From an uncultured beta proteobacterium (GTDB lineage: Bacteria > Pseudomonadota > Gammaproteobacteria > Burkholderiales > Rhodocyclaceae): a DNA stretch of 27,387 bases. Every line of letters starts with the position of its first letter. Within the stretch, counting starts at the first letter, position 1. The translations under genes were made by a program, and so were the position numbers. Below the pieces are notes generated by a model. The model did not search any database, had not been told where the DNA came from, and was given only the letters and a program-made list of their open reading frames with translations. Positions 8,473 to 17,505 of the stretch are shown one piece after another. The stretch is taken from positions 1-27,387 of the forward strand of contig CAIVZW010000118.1 in assembly GCA_903910495.1 (NCBI GenBank). Direction: 5' to 3'.

Positions 8473-8796
8473 TCAGGCCAACACCTTCAATCCGTGCTTC
8501 TGCACCACTGCCAACAGTTTGAGCGCCATGCCGCTGGGGCGCTTTGCTCCCGACTCCCATTTCTGAACGGTCGATTCGCTGGTGTTCAGGAAACGTGCAA
8601 ACACGGGTTGGCTCACCTGATTCCGCTCACGAATACTCTTGATCTGCAGCGGATCGATTTCCGTCGGAGCAGACAGGCAAGACTCATCAAACTGGCGCAG
8701 GGTGGTCTTGCCAATGGCGCCAACCTTGAACATGGCCCGTGCTGAAGAATGAATCGCTTCAAAAGCCTCACTCTTGAATTTTTGCTTAGTCGTCAT
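8473..8796 (-). CDS. HigA-like helix-turn-helix antitoxin
   Basis: A 107-residue protein with a Cro/C1-type HTH at about residues 50-95 (IKSIRERNQVSQPVFARFLN, then STVQKWESGAKRPSG) and the typical end LLAVVQKHGLKVLA. It belongs to the antitoxin group partnered with COG4737-type RelE-fold toxins. The start is the ATG at 8796 with GGAGG 6 nt upstream. This ATG lies inside the last codons of the upstream toxin frame (11-nt overlap), the usual toxin-first order of hig operons. It probably binds the toxin and represses the operon. The antitoxin frame is intact although the toxin frame is interrupted. Confidence 0.88.
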   Translation of the reverse strand: MTTKQKFKSEAFEAIHSSARAMFKVGAIGKTTLRQFDESCLSAPTEIDPLQIKSIRERNQVSQPVFARFLNTSESTVQKWESGAKRPSGMALKLLAVVQKHGLKVLA

Positions 8797-9139
8797 GGCA
8801 TACCTCCGTCAGGTTCTTGTCTTGCAATAGGTGTACAACTTGCTTGTCAGTCAGCCCGGCATAGGCCTTGGCCAGTGTGCGGAAGGCGAGCAACTCATCA
8901 ACGGCGATGTTGTCCCGATCCTTTTTCGCAAATAGGTACTCATATACCCAATAGCGTCCGCCTTTCGCCAGGATGATCGAGCGATGCAAATTGTCGTTGA
9001 GCCGTTTCTTGAAAACTCCACCGCCCAAGTCATCTGCTTGCCCCTGCATGGCCTCGCGTATCGCCACACACAACTCGACATCGTCAATGTGTGTCTTCCG
9101 TGCGGCCTTCGCAAACTACGCGGTTTTGAATACGCGCAC
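8786..9139 (-). pseudogene. HigB/RelE-type toxin (COG4737-like) interrupted by an amber codon
   Basis: Read from GTG 9139, which has AGGGG 7 nt upstream, the frame gives VRVFKTA, then TAG at 9116-9118, then FAKAARKTHIDDVELCVAIR and on to GGRYWVYEYLFAKKDRDNI and the C terminus, about 117 codons in all. Family members typically begin FKTKWFARFARK, so the TAG sits where a tryptophan (TGG) is expected. Downstream, the family core (DLGGGVFKKR; FAKKDRDNIAVDEL) is intact. A restart at TTG 9073 would lose about 22 residues including the first strand. A nonsense mutation is the simplest reading; a sequencing error or amber suppression are alternatives. The active form would be an mRNA-cleaving RelE-fold toxin. 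Confidence 0.75.
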
Positions 9140-9168
9140 TGACAAACCCCTGTTTTTTTTCATGCCTT

Positions 9169-9187
9169 AGTATAGCACCTAGTGCTA
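9169..9187 (-). promoter_or_regulatory. HigBA promoter -10 and operator palindrome
   Basis: On the minus strand TATACT (9174-9169) fits a -10 box 30 nt before the toxin GTG. It overlaps TAGCAC-CTA-GTGCTA (9173-9187), a perfect 6-bp inverted repeat with a 3-bp centre. The placement fits autorepression by the HTH antitoxin. I see no good -35 box. Confidence 0.45.
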
Positions 9188-9291
9188 CTCTGCATGATCT
9201 AACAAACCCGCATAAGCTCTTGTTTTTTCGCCGTGCTCGTTGTGCCCGCCGTGGTTAACTGCTTTTTCTAGGTTAATTTGCCCTTTGGCTT

Positions 9292-9954
9292 TCAGGATGA
9301 ATGTTCTTGTTGACCGAACCAGACGCTTAGGTAAGGAACCGCCTCAAGAAGCGACGGTAAAACAGCCAATGCCCCCTCGATCTGCGGACTGATTAAATCC
9401 GGGATGACAACAAGCTTCATGCCGGCACGAAGTGCTGCTATGGCGCCGTTCTCACTGTCTTCAAATGCGAGGCATAAAGCCGGTTCTACACCGATCCTGC
9501 GTGCAGCCAGGGCATAGACAGCGGGGTCAGGCTTGCCATGCGTTACCTCATCACTGCCTGCGATTGCTGAAAAACGGTGCAACACGCCCACTGCGGCGAG
9601 GCGTCTGCGAATCTCACTGCTCCGGGTTGAAGAGGCAATTGCGCACGGGACTCGCATGTTCATCAGGAGATCAAGCAATTCACTGGCGCCAGGTTTCAAC
9701 GGAAAGACAATCTCTGACTCCGCACCCCATTGCTTCGACACAAGGCGCTGCACGGCCTTGAAATTTCTCGCGCTACCGAGCAGTTGGGTAAGCCTGGCGT
9801 GAGATTCCAGAGCGTTTCGCCCAACGGTGTACAGGAAATCCTGCTCGGACAGCGGGATGCCGTACTCGAGCGAGGCCGCTAGCCAGGCCTGCATCAGGTG
9901 CCGTTCGGAGTCAAGCAACAGGCCGTCCATGTCGAAAATCGCAGCAGAAAACAC
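9292..9954 (-). CDS. HAD-superfamily phosphatase (beta-phosphoglucomutase/GS1-like subgroup)
   Basis: A 220-residue HAD subfamily IA hydrolase. Motif I is FDMDGLLLDSE (nucleophile D8, acid/base D10). Motif II is in CAIASST. The lysine is in GKPDPAVY, and the metal-site motif is LAFEDSENG. The cap is the small helical type. I chose GTG 9954, with AGGTG 5 nt upstream and 7 nt after the deacylase stop. A longer frame would overlap the deacylase gene by 35 nt and add residues before the conserved first strand. It is the last gene of the long minus-strand operon. Relatives dephosphorylate sugar phosphates or similar small molecules, and the substrate here is unknown. The RpiR regulator in the same operon carries a SIS domain, so a phosphorylated metabolite may be involved. 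Confidence 0.85.
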   Translation of the reverse strand: MFSAAIFDMDGLLLDSERHLMQAWLAASLEYGIPLSEQDFLYTVGRNALESHARLTQLLGSARNFKAVQRLVSKQWGAESEIVFPLKPGASELLDLLMNMRVPCAIASSTRSSEIRRRLAAVGVLHRFSAIAGSDEVTHGKPDPAVYALAARRIGVEPALCLAFEDSENGAIAALRAGMKLVVIPDLISPQIEGALAVLPSLLEAVPYLSVWFGQQEHSS

Positions 9955-9961
9955 GGAGCAC

Positions 9962-11407
9962 CTAAATGGCGGATGCCCCTGTACCACGCCGTACAAAGTG
10001 TCCGCTTCCCGAAAAGACCTGCGTGGAGTTTTCCTCGTAGCTCAAGTTGCCGTTCACGAAAACATGCCTTACCCCTTCGCTGACCTGGCATGGGCTGGCA
10101 AAGGTGGCCCGGTCACGAATTTTCACGGCATTGAACACCACGAGGTCTGCAATGTTGTCGACGGCGATCCGGCCGCGGCTCGCCAGCCCGAATTGTGCGG
10201 CAGGCAGGCCGGTCATTTTGAAAATGGCGCTTTCCAGGCGCAACAATCCAAGGTCACGGCAATAATGCCCGAGAACGCGCGGGAATGTTCCCCATAGTCT
10301 GGGGTGCGGATGCGTGTCGTGCGGCAGCCCATCCGAGCCAATCATGGTTCGGGGATGCGCCAGCACGCGCTGTACGTCCTGTTCATGCATCTGGAAATAG
10401 CAGGCGCCTCCGGGTTGCAGTTTCAGACAGGCTTCCTGCTGGCTGACGCCCCAAAGCCGTGCAATGTCGGCCAGCAGGCGTCCGGCCATCTCGGGAAACG
10501 GTTCTGATTGTGTAATGATGATGTCGATCACGCCATCGACCATGTCTTCGCGCAGTACCGTCGATCCTGCAGGGTAGGGGTAGGCGTCAAGGCCGATGGA
10601 TTGGCGGGTGGCCAGACGATCCATCAGCGCCAGGGTCTCGTGGGTACGCCCCCAGTTGGCAGGGCCGGCGCACTTGTGATGCGAGAGCACCAGGGGCAGT
10701 CGTGCGTGGCGGGCGGTTCGTGCAGCCTCTTCCATCGCCGCAACAATTCCATCCATTTCGTCGCGGATATGCGTGGCGTATACGCCCCCCGCTGTTGCCG
10801 CCGCAGAGGCGATTTCCACAAGCTCGGCTTCGTCTGCAGCAAAGGCCGTTTTGTAAAATACACCGGACGACAGACCGAGTGCGCCGTCGGCCATTGCCTG
10901 CCGTAAAATCCGGGTCATGGCCTCGCGCTCTGCGGCGCTGGCCGGACGATCAAAGGCGTTCATGGCGGCGGCGCGCAGGCTGGTATGGCCGATCAGCGCG
11001 GCGACATTGAGCGCGGGCTTTGCCGCATTGACGGCATCGCCATATGCCGAAAGAGTGGGGTAGGAAAAGCGTTTTTTGCCCAGCAGGCCGAGCGGCTCGA
11101 CGGGGGAGTCGGTGACCAGCGGAGCAAGCGAGATGCCACAGTTACCGACTATAACGGTGGTCACCCCCTGGGAAATTTTAGGAATCATGAGCGGTGCATC
11201 GAGAACGATTGCGTCATCATGTGTATGTACATCAATGAACCCCGGGCTGATAACCAGGCCCTGGCAATCGATGATGTGCGCTGCCGTATCTGCCGCGATT
11301 TTTCCGATCTGTACAATCCGTTCGCCGCTTATCAGCAGGTCGGCGTGATACGCAGGGGCGCCGGAACCGTCAACGATCAGTCCGTTACGCAGTAGGGTAG
11401 TCGTCAT
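9962..11407 (-). CDS. N-acyl-D-amino-acid deacylase (D-aminoacylase), amidohydrolase superfamily
   Basis: A 481-residue amidohydrolase, the normal length for D-aminoacylases. It has the metal motif DVHTHDD (H61, H63) and the family-specific bridging cysteine in VGNCGISLAPL (C90). Further signatures are THIRDE, VLSHHKC and the late aspartate region IGSDGLPHDTHPHPRLWGTF. These are hallmarks of zinc D-aminoacylases, which hydrolyse N-acyl-D-amino acids to D-amino acid plus carboxylate. It is probably cytoplasmic, as no signal peptide is visible. AGGAG lies 10 nt before the ATG. Its start is 7 nt after the regulator gene, and the PLP enzyme and peptide importer of the same operon supply and use its substrates. 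Acyl and side-chain preference cannot be read from sequence. Confidence 0.92.
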   Translation of the reverse strand: MTTTLLRNGLIVDGSGAPAYHADLLISGERIVQIGKIAADTAAHIIDCQGLVISPGFIDVHTHDDAIVLDAPLMIPKISQGVTTVIVGNCGISLAPLVTDSPVEPLGLLGKKRFSYPTLSAYGDAVNAAKPALNVAALIGHTSLRAAAMNAFDRPASAAEREAMTRILRQAMADGALGLSSGVFYKTAFAADEAELVEIASAAATAGGVYATHIRDEMDGIVAAMEEAARTARHARLPLVLSHHKCAGPANWGRTHETLALMDRLATRQSIGLDAYPYPAGSTVLREDMVDGVIDIIITQSEPFPEMAGRLLADIARLWGVSQQEACLKLQPGGACYFQMHEQDVQRVLAHPRTMIGSDGLPHDTHPHPRLWGTFPRVLGHYCRDLGLLRLESAIFKMTGLPAAQFGLASRGRIAVDNIADLVVFNAVKIRDRATFASPCQVSEGVRHVFVNGNLSYEENSTQVFSGSGHFVRRGTGASAI

Positions 11408-11414
11408 TTCGTTA

Positions 11415-12329
11415 TCACTCCTGTTCCCGCTCGGTCTTTGTCCAGGCCATGGTCATGGCAATGTGCGATTCGCTGTCGATGCCGTGCTCTTCCAGCACAC
11501 TGCGAAACTTGCGCAGCCGCTCAGCCGCTCTCGGCCCCATGCACCGGCCGACCAGCACGGTCAGAATCTCGATGCTGAGCAGGTGCGCCACATAGGCCTC
11601 GGTTCCGACGCGCATGACAGCATCGTCCGGCACCGAGGTGCCGAGCACGATGTCGGCCGCGTTGGCGAGCGGTGTATCGGGTTGCGTCAGCGCGATCACC
11701 GTAGCGCCCTGAGAATGGGCAAATCGCGTGGCTTCGAGCAGAGTAGGCATGCGTCCGACGTGAGAGACCGCGACGGCAACTCCGTTCCTGCCCAGAGTGC
11801 TGGCAGAAATCAGTTGCAGGTGAGCGTCGAAATACGCATTGGAATGAATGCCGATGCGGAACAGGCGGGCCTGCAGGTCGTTGGCGATGAACGTTGAAGT
11901 TGCACCGGCGGAGTAGCAATCAACCCGTTCGGCAACGGCTATCGCCTGAGCCGCACGTTCCAGGGCGGATACGTCGAGTTGATGTTCCAGCGATGCCATC
12001 GACGCCGTTGCCGAACGGACGATCTTGCTGACAATTTCCGCCGGCGAGTCTTCGGGGGTCACGCTGCGGTGCAGGTAGGACCCCCCCAGGGCGATATCCT
12101 GCGCCAATGTCACCATGAATTCGCGTACGCTGGAAAAGCCAAAAACACGACAGGTCCGGACAATGGTCGGCATGGATACGCCGGCACGCTGCGCGAGTTG
12201 CTCCACGGTTGCACTGACGGCGCTTTTCGGGTCTTGTGCAATCAGGCCGACAACCCGCTGCTGTGCGTCTGGAAGCGATGAACATTGTTCGTTCAGTTGT
12301 TTGAGCAAGCGTGGAGGCAGGGTATTCAT
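11415..12329 (-). CDS. RpiR/MurR-family transcriptional regulator (HTH + SIS domain)
   Basis: A 304-residue regulator starting at the ATG 12329, 5 nt after the preceding stop; a longer frame from 12401 would overlap the PLP-enzyme gene. The N terminus carries the RpiR HTH (SATVEQLAQRAGVSMPTIVR, then RVFGFSSVREF, about residues 38-70). The rest is a SIS domain (CYSAGATSTFIANDL; VAVSHVGRMPTLLEATRFA; GATVIALTQ). SIS domains usually sense phosphosugars, but RpiR-type proteins also control amino-acid-related operons. As a member of the operon it probably regulates it and the divergent ridA. The palindrome at 19142-19158 resembles known RpiR-family sites and is its best candidate target. Confidence 0.9.
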   Translation of the reverse strand: MNTLPPRLLKQLNEQCSSLPDAQQRVVGLIAQDPKSAVSATVEQLAQRAGVSMPTIVRTCRVFGFSSVREFMVTLAQDIALGGSYLHRSVTPEDSPAEIVSKIVRSATASMASLEHQLDVSALERAAQAIAVAERVDCYSAGATSTFIANDLQARLFRIGIHSNAYFDAHLQLISASTLGRNGVAVAVSHVGRMPTLLEATRFAHSQGATVIALTQPDTPLANAADIVLGTSVPDDAVMRVGTEAYVAHLLSIEILTVLVGRCMGPRAAERLRKFRSVLEEHGIDSESHIAMTMAWTKTEREQE

Positions 12330-12334
12330 GTAAA

Positions 12335-13612
12335 TCAGAAGCGGGTGGTAACGGCAGCGCAGACGGTGTACTGGTCGTCGACGACCGGTAGCCAATGCCA
12401 TTTGTCAAACGTTGTGCAGGGATGCGAAATTCCCAGGCCGATCAGATCACCGACCGCCGGTCCGGTTTGCCCGGCGGGGTAGCGCAGGTAGGCGTGCTGG
12501 TCATTCAGCGCGGTCAGTTGCCAGCCTTCGGGGATGGCACGCGGCAGGAGTTCTCCCGGAACATGGTGAAAAAGCGCAAAGGGCAGTTCGAGATCGTAGG
12601 AAATATCGCGCTTGCCGCAGGTCAGGATGGCCAGACCCGGCTCGGGTGTGGACTGGACCATCGCCCATACCTCGATCGCCGGTTTTAAACTGTTGACTTT
12701 CCCGATGCGTTCTTCAACCTTGTGCAGCAGGCGCATGTACGAGCCATGGTCATGGGTGATATAGCATCCCGAACGCAGAATACCGGTGACCGGTTTTGAC
12801 AAGGCGGGAAGCAATCCGCCGGTGACCAGATCGAAGAGCGCCGAACCGCCCGCTGTCATCAGTATTTCATCGCCGTAAAAGTAGTCACGGCGGTCGCACT
12901 CCGTCGCCGCCTCGACGACGCGCTGCATCAGTGCGCCGACTTCCCTGCTGTCGTGGGCAGAGTCGCATTGTGCCACGCTGCCTTCGTAGCACTCGATACC
13001 GCCCAGCCGCAACGCCGGGCTGACGTGAATTCGTGCAGCGATCTTCAGCACCTCTTCCTGCGACCGGCAACCGGTGCGCTTCCCGTCGATGCCAATTTCG
13101 AGCAAGCAGTCAAGACGCAGCGTAATCTTTCTTTTCTGTTGCCAGGCTTCAAGGCGTTCGATCTGGGCAATCGAATCGACGAGGAACCACACCTTCAGTT
13201 GCGTGTCGGCCGTGAGCATCGCTGCAAGCCCGTCCAGATCGGCGTCGCACACCACCTGATTGGCAATCAGCGCACGCTTGATGCCACTCTCCAGGCCAAC
13301 GCCCAGTTGATAGATCGTTGCAAACGTAAGTCCCCAGGCGCCGGCATCGATCTGCCGGCGATAGAGTTCCGGCGACATCGTCGTCTTGCCGTGCGGAGCG
13401 ATCTCGATACCGCGTTCGCGGACAAACGCCTGCATCCAGTCGATATTGTGCCGGAGTGCCGAGTCGCGCAGGATGGCGATCGGAAAGGGCAGGTCACCGG
13501 CCAGGATGTTCCAGCGCCGGGCGGCGATTTGATCGATCCTGCAAGGGGGTGCGATGCGCGGGAATCCCTTGTAGTGATGGTCAAGTACGACGGGGGATAT
13601 CTCGGTGTTCAT
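12335..13612 (-). CDS. PLP-dependent D-amino-acid deaminase/aldolase (fold III, DSD1/D-threonine aldolase family)
   Basis: A 425-residue fold-III (alanine-racemase barrel) PLP enzyme. The PLP lysine is in [13 protein letters not shown] (K76). The C-terminal D-serine-dehydratase-like domain carries the metal pair HPC (H397, C399) in [11 protein letters not shown], as in eukaryotic-type D-serine dehydratase and bacterial D-threonine aldolase. Such enzymes eliminate or cleave beta-hydroxy D-amino acids. The dehydratase reaction yields an enamine and then a 2-keto acid, which fits the RidA gene of this locus. The first codons overlap the stop of the upstream ATPase gene (ATGA, 4 nt). Whether the reaction is dehydration or aldol cleavage, and on which D-amino acid, cannot be settled from sequence. 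Confidence 0.88.
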   Translation of the reverse strand: MNTEISPVVLDHHYKGFPRIAPPCRIDQIAARRWNILAGDLPFPIAILRDSALRHNIDWMQAFVRERGIEIAPHGKTTMSPELYRRQIDAGAWGLTFATIYQLGVGLESGIKRALIANQVVCDADLDGLAAMLTADTQLKVWFLVDSIAQIERLEAWQQKRKITLRLDCLLEIGIDGKRTGCRSQEEVLKIAARIHVSPALRLGGIECYEGSVAQCDSAHDSREVGALMQRVVEAATECDRRDYFYGDEILMTAGGSALFDLVTGGLLPALSKPVTGILRSGCYITHDHGSYMRLLHKVEERIGKVNSLKPAIEVWAMVQSTPEPGLAILTCGKRDISYDLELPFALFHHVPGELLPRAIPEGWQLTALNDQHAYLRYPAGQTGPAVGDLIGLGISHPCTTFDKWHWLPVVDDQYTVCAAVTTRF

Positions 13613-14604
13613 GATTTCAATCCTCGTGCAATTGATGAAACAAGATCATTGCGCAGACAGGCTTTCCAGTGTCCCGGCGCGATTTCGGCGAGTTGTGGTT
13701 CCTGCCCGGCGCATGCGCTTTGAGCGTGCGCGCAGCGTGTGCGGAAGACGCATCCGGAGGGCGGGTTGGCGGGGCTCGGGATGTCTCCGGTCAGCGGCGC
13801 GCTTTTGCTGCGTTGCGTTGGGTCCGGTAGCGGCGAGGCGGCCAGTAATGCCTGGGTATAAGGGTGCTGCGGGCGGGTGTAGAGCGCATCGGTGGGTGCA
13901 ATTTCCATGATCTTGCCCAAGTAGAGCACGATCACGCGGTCGCAGAGGAATTCCACCACGTCCAGATCATGTGAAATAAAGAGCATCGTCAGGCCGAAGC
14001 GGTCCTTCAGGTCGCACAGCAGATTGACGACCTGTGCCTGAATTGATACATCCAGTGCGGATAAAGGCTCATCGGCGACAATGAAATTGGGTTCGACAGC
14101 CAGGGCGCGGGCGACCCCGATACGCTGGCGCTGGCCGCCGGAAAACTCGTGCGGATAGCGTTCGGCATATTCCGCACGCAGCCCGACCAGTTCGAGCAAT
14201 TCCGAAATGCGCGGCTGGCGCGCCTTGCCCCTGGCCAATCCGTGAGTGTCTAGCGCCTCGCCGAGGATCTGGCGGATGCGCATGCGCGGATTCAGGCTGG
14301 CATACGGGTCCTGGAAAATGATCTGCATGTGCGAACGCAATGGCCGCATCTGATGCTGGGTCAGTTGCGCCAGGTCGCGTCCTGCGTAATGGATTTCGCC
14401 TTCGGTCGGATCGAGCAGGCGGATCAGCATGCGTCCAATGGTACTCTTGCCGGAACCCGACTCGCCAACCAGACCGAGCGTTTCGCCTTCGCGGATGGCA
14501 AAATTCACACCGTCAACGGCACGTACCGGATGTGTTCCGCCGCCAAAATGCTTGCGCAAGCCGCGCACATCGATCAATACCTTGTCGTCAGCTTCGTTCG
14601 TCAT
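13609..14604 (-). CDS. Dipeptide/oligopeptide ABC transporter ATP-binding protein (DppF/OppF-like)
   Basis: A 331-residue ATPase. Walker A is GESGSGKST, the ABC signature FSGGQRQRI, Walker [13 protein letters not shown], and the switch histidine is in FISHDLDVV. The C-terminal oligopeptide-importer extension has the cysteine-containing stretch [17 protein letters not shown]. It pairs with the second ATPase encoded just upstream, whose stop it overlaps by 4 nt, to power import through the two permeases. Cytoplasmic, at the inner membrane. The family is certain; the exact peptide or D-amino-acid derivative is not. Confidence 0.95.
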   Translation of the reverse strand: MTNEADDKVLIDVRGLRKHFGGGTHPVRAVDGVNFAIREGETLGLVGESGSGKSTIGRMLIRLLDPTEGEIHYAGRDLAQLTQHQMRPLRSHMQIIFQDPYASLNPRMRIRQILGEALDTHGLARGKARQPRISELLELVGLRAEYAERYPHEFSGGQRQRIGVARALAVEPNFIVADEPLSALDVSIQAQVVNLLCDLKDRFGLTMLFISHDLDVVEFLCDRVIVLYLGKIMEIAPTDALYTRPQHPYTQALLAASPLPDPTQRSKSAPLTGDIPSPANPPSGCVFRTRCAHAQSACAGQEPQLAEIAPGHWKACLRNDLVSSIARGLKS

Positions 14605-15656
14605 GCCAGATTCTTTTCTTCAGCCTCGACACGGACGCACCGTACCGTGCGGGCATTCTCAATGACCTTGAGTGCCGGCATCTGTGCATCGCAGTCGGCC
14701 AGGTGATGCGGGCAGCGAGGTGCGAAAGCGCAACCGGGGGGCGGGTCGAACGGACTGCATACCTGGCCGGTGATGGCTGTCAAGCGGGGCCGCGCGGCGC
14801 CGGCAGCGTAACTGCGCACCACCAGGCCGGGCAGGCAGGCCAGCAGTCCGCGTGTGTAGGGATGGCGAGGGGCAGCGAAAAGTTCGCCTACGCTTGCGGC
14901 TTCGACGATGCGCCCGGCATACATGACCGTAACCTGATCCGCATACTGTGCAACCACACCGAGGTTGTGTGTGATGAAAAGAACGCTCATGCCGGTTTCG
15001 CGCTGCAGGCGCTGGATCAGCGCGAGAATCTGCGCCTGGATGGTTACGTCGAGCGCCGTTGTCGGCTCGTCGGCGATCAACAGGGTTGGATTGCAGGCCA
15101 TGGCCAGTGCGATCATCACACGCTGCCGCATGCCGCCGGAGAGCTGGTGCGGATATTCGCGAATCCGGCGCTCGGAGGCCGGAATTTCAACGAGATCGAG
15201 CATGCGTCTTGCATGTTGCATCGCCTGGCTCCGATCCATGTCCAGATGCAGGCGCGCCGATTCAGCAATCTGCTCACCGACGGTGAGGACCGGATTGAGA
15301 CTGGTCATCGGTTCCTGGAAGATCATCGCCAGCTCATTGCCGCGCAGCGTCCGGTGTTCCGCTTCGGCCATGTTCAGCAGATCGACATGCTGACCGTCGC
15401 GCCGGATGAACCAGGCTTCGCCGCCGATCACTGCGTGCGAGCCTTTGGCGTGCAGCCCCATGAGTCCCAGGCTGGTGACTGATTTTCCCGAGCCTGATTC
15501 ACCCACCAGCGCCAGCGTGCGGCCGCTTGGGATGTCGAACGAAACATCCGAGACGCTTTGCACGCGACCTTGATCGGTCATGAACGAGGTTGATAGCTGG
15601 CGCACCGAAAGGCGTGCAGCCCCGGAACTGGCGCTTGTTGCTGGCGGCGTGCTCAT
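14601..15656 (-). CDS. Dipeptide/oligopeptide ABC transporter ATP-binding protein (DppD/OppD-like)
   Basis: A 351-residue ATPase. Walker A is [17 protein letters not shown] (the SVTS variant is usual for the D subunit), the signature is [16 protein letters not shown], Walker B is [12 protein letters not shown], and the switch histidine is in [14 protein letters not shown]. The oligo_HPY tail includes the motif [16 protein letters not shown]. The N terminus has about 15 extra Ser/Ala-rich residues before the conserved strand, so the true start could be slightly later. Its start overlaps the upstream permease stop by 4 nt and its stop overlaps the start of the F subunit, so the genes are translated as a coupled set. 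Confidence 0.95.
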   Translation of the reverse strand: MSTPPATSASSGAARLSVRQLSTSFMTDQGRVQSVSDVSFDIPSGRTLALVGESGSGKSVTSLGLMGLHAKGSHAVIGGEAWFIRRDGQHVDLLNMAEAEHRTLRGNELAMIFQEPMTSLNPVLTVGEQIAESARLHLDMDRSQAMQHARRMLDLVEIPASERRIREYPHQLSGGMRQRVMIALAMACNPTLLIADEPTTALDVTIQAQILALIQRLQRETGMSVLFITHNLGVVAQYADQVTVMYAGRIVEAASVGELFAAPRHPYTRGLLACLPGLVVRSYAAGAARPRLTAITGQVCSPFDPPPGCAFAPRCPHHLADCDAQMPALKVIENARTVRCVRVEAEEKNLA

Positions 15657-16495
15657 GTGGATTTCCTGAGTTTCGGGTCGAGCATGTCGCGTACGCCATC
15701 ACCGACGATCTGCAAGGACAGCGCAGTCAGGATGATGGCGATGCCGGGAAAGACGATCGTCCAGAACGCCCGGTCGGCGTATTGCAGACTGGAGGCGATC
15801 ATCGTTCCCCAGGTCGGGATTTCAGGCGGTACGCCGACGCCCAGAAAGGACAGTCCGGCTTCAGCCAGAATTGCATAGGCGAAGATGAAAGTCAGTTGAA
15901 CGAGAATCGGCGACATCAGGTTGGGCAGGATGTGGGCGTAAAGGATGCGCGGTGTCGCCACACCCAGTGCGCGTGCGGCGTCGACAAACAGCAGTTCGCG
16001 AATGACCAGCGTCGATGCGCGTACGACGCGTGCCACCCGCGGCGTATAAACGATGGAAAGTGCCAGCACGACGTTCCACAGCGAGCCGCCGAGAATCGAT
16101 ACCAGCGAGATGCCGAGCAGGATGTCAGGAAACGACATCATGGCGTCGATCACACGCATGATTGGTGCATCCAGCTTGCGGAAGAAACCGGCGGTGAGGC
16201 CCAGCACGGTGCCGGCGATGACGCTGAAGAGAGCCGTCGAAATGCCGATCAGGATCGAGTAGCGACCGCCCCAGACGATGCGCATGGCCATGTCGCGCCC
16301 GAGTTCGTCGGTGCCGGCCCAGTGGGCGACCGACGGCGCCTGGAGGCGATTGAGCACGGCAATCTCGTTCGGATCGACGCTCGAGATCAGCGGAAAGAAG
16401 ATGGCCAGTGCCGTAATCGCCAGTAACAGCAGCGCAGCAATGAGCACGACGCGGCGTTGGAAAAGCTTTTTCAGGACATACGAGAGCTGGTTCAT
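15653..16495 (-). CDS. Peptide ABC transporter permease (DppC-like)
   Basis: A 280-residue inner-membrane permease. It has an N-terminal membrane segment after a basic stretch (VVLIAALLLLAITALAIFFPLI), a periplasmic loop (SVDPNEI...GTDELGRDMAMRIVWGGRYSI) typical of DppC/OppC, then the transport domain. The EAA loop that contacts the ATPases is at ELLFVDAARALGVATPRILY (about residues 175-195). It ends with the expected LSLQIVGDGVRDMLDPKLRKS. One base separates it from the upstream permease gene, and the next gene overlaps it by 4 nt. It forms the membrane channel together with the DppB-like subunit. Confidence 0.95.
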   Translation of the reverse strand: MNQLSYVLKKLFQRRVVLIAALLLLAITALAIFFPLISSVDPNEIAVLNRLQAPSVAHWAGTDELGRDMAMRIVWGGRYSILIGISTALFSVIAGTVLGLTAGFFRKLDAPIMRVIDAMMSFPDILLGISLVSILGGSLWNVVLALSIVYTPRVARVVRASTLVIRELLFVDAARALGVATPRILYAHILPNLMSPILVQLTFIFAYAILAEAGLSFLGVGVPPEIPTWGTMIASSLQYADRAFWTIVFPGIAIILTALSLQIVGDGVRDMLDPKLRKST

Positions 16496-16496
16496 G

Positions 16497-17438
16497 TCAC
16501 ACCCGTATGCGCGGATCGACGAGCATGTAGATCAGGTCGATGAGCAGGTTGATCAGTACGTAGATGGCGGCAATCACCAGCAAGGCGCCCTGGATGACCG
16601 GGTAATCACGTCGCAACACGGCGCGTACCACCAGATTGCCGACACCGGGCAGGTTGAACACCGTCTCGGTAACCACAGCGCCGCCGATCATCAGGGCCAG
16701 CGTCAAGCCGAGGACGGTCACGATTGGCACCAGGGCATTGCGCAACACATGCTTGAGGATCACGACGCGCTCGGTCAGCCCCTTGGAGCGTGCGGTACGC
16801 ACGTAATCCTCGTTGAGAATGTCCAGTACCGATGCACGGGTGAAACGAATGATCAGCGCCGAGTTGAGCACGCCGAGTACCACGGATGGCAGGACAAGAT
16901 GATGCAGGCGCTCGATCAGCGAAACGCCCGGATTGCCATAGCCGGAAGCGGGGAACCAGCCGAGCCAGACAGCGAAAATCTGGATCAGGATCAAGCCCAT
17001 CCAGAAACTCGGTACGCTGGCGCCGAGCATCGCCACGGCACTTAATATCTGATCGACGACGCGACCGCGCCAGACCGCCGCAATGAGGCCGCAGGGAATG
17101 CCGATCAAGGCCGCAATGGTCAACGAAAACAGCGCCAGAAAGAAGGTCGGCTCAGTGCGTTCGGCCAGCGCCTGAGTGACCGGGCGCTGCAGGAAGATCG
17201 AGGTGCCGAGGTTGCCGTGCACGACTTCCTTGGCCCAGTACCCGAACTGGGTCAGCAGCGGTTTGTCCAGACCATACTGCACACGCGCCTGGGCGATGTC
17301 TTCCGCAGTCGCCTGATCGCCAAGCAAGACCGCGATAGGGTCGCCGGAAGCCAGCCGGGTCAGAGCAAACACCATGACGGCCACCAGCACCAGAACCGCC
17401 AGCGTGCCTCCCAGCCGGGACAGAATGAAACGAAGCAT
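16497..17438 (-). CDS. Peptide ABC transporter permease (DppB-like)
   Basis: A 313-residue inner-membrane permease with the family start MLRFILSRLGGTLAVLVLVAV (first membrane segment), then RLASGDPIAVLLG and YGLDKPLLTQFGYW, all typical of DppB/OppB. The EAA loop is NEDYVRTARSKGLTERVVIL (about residues 210-230), and the end LIDLIYMLVDPRIRV is canonical. It follows the binding-protein gene after a 67-nt gap containing a strong hairpin (17463-17489), which may lower permease expression relative to the binding protein. Confidence 0.95.
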   Translation of the reverse strand: MLRFILSRLGGTLAVLVLVAVMVFALTRLASGDPIAVLLGDQATAEDIAQARVQYGLDKPLLTQFGYWAKEVVHGNLGTSIFLQRPVTQALAERTEPTFFLALFSLTIAALIGIPCGLIAAVWRGRVVDQILSAVAMLGASVPSFWMGLILIQIFAVWLGWFPASGYGNPGVSLIERLHHLVLPSVVLGVLNSALIIRFTRASVLDILNEDYVRTARSKGLTERVVILKHVLRNALVPIVTVLGLTLALMIGGAVVTETVFNLPGVGNLVVRAVLRRDYPVIQGALLVIAAIYVLINLLIDLIYMLVDPRIRV

Positions 17439-17462
17439 GAGAGGGTCCCGTGAGATTCAGCG

Positions 17463-17489
17463 GCATGGCGTCTTGTTCAGGCGCCATGC
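17463..17489. promoter_or_regulatory. Intercistronic stem-loop between binding-protein and permease genes
   Basis: GCATGGCG (17463-17470) and CGCCATGC (17482-17489) form a perfect 8-bp stem with an 11-nt loop. It lies within the 67-nt gap on the minus-strand transcript and has no T-tract after it. Such hairpins after binding-protein genes commonly protect the upstream mRNA or reduce read-through, giving an excess of binding protein. That role here is an inference. Confidence 0.55.
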
Positions 17490-17505
17490 ACTGCCGATGA
17501 TGAAA

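Noticed and set aside
8279..8560. 93-residue reverse-strand frame next to the HigA-like gene
   Set aside because: It overlaps the antitoxin by 88 bp and has no ribosome site. Its apparent hydrophobic stretch comes partly from the dispersed repeat.
3358..9187. Integron cassette array (small accessory genes with repeats)
   Set aside because: Toxin-antitoxin cassettes are common in integrons, but no integrase is present, genes lie on both strands, and the repeats lack the GTTRRRY/RYYYAAC ends of attC sites.
14340..15482. 380-residue plus-strand frame across the two ATPase genes
   Set aside because: It is antisense to two clear ABC ATPase genes whose motifs and overlaps are intact. No ribosome site or domain is visible.
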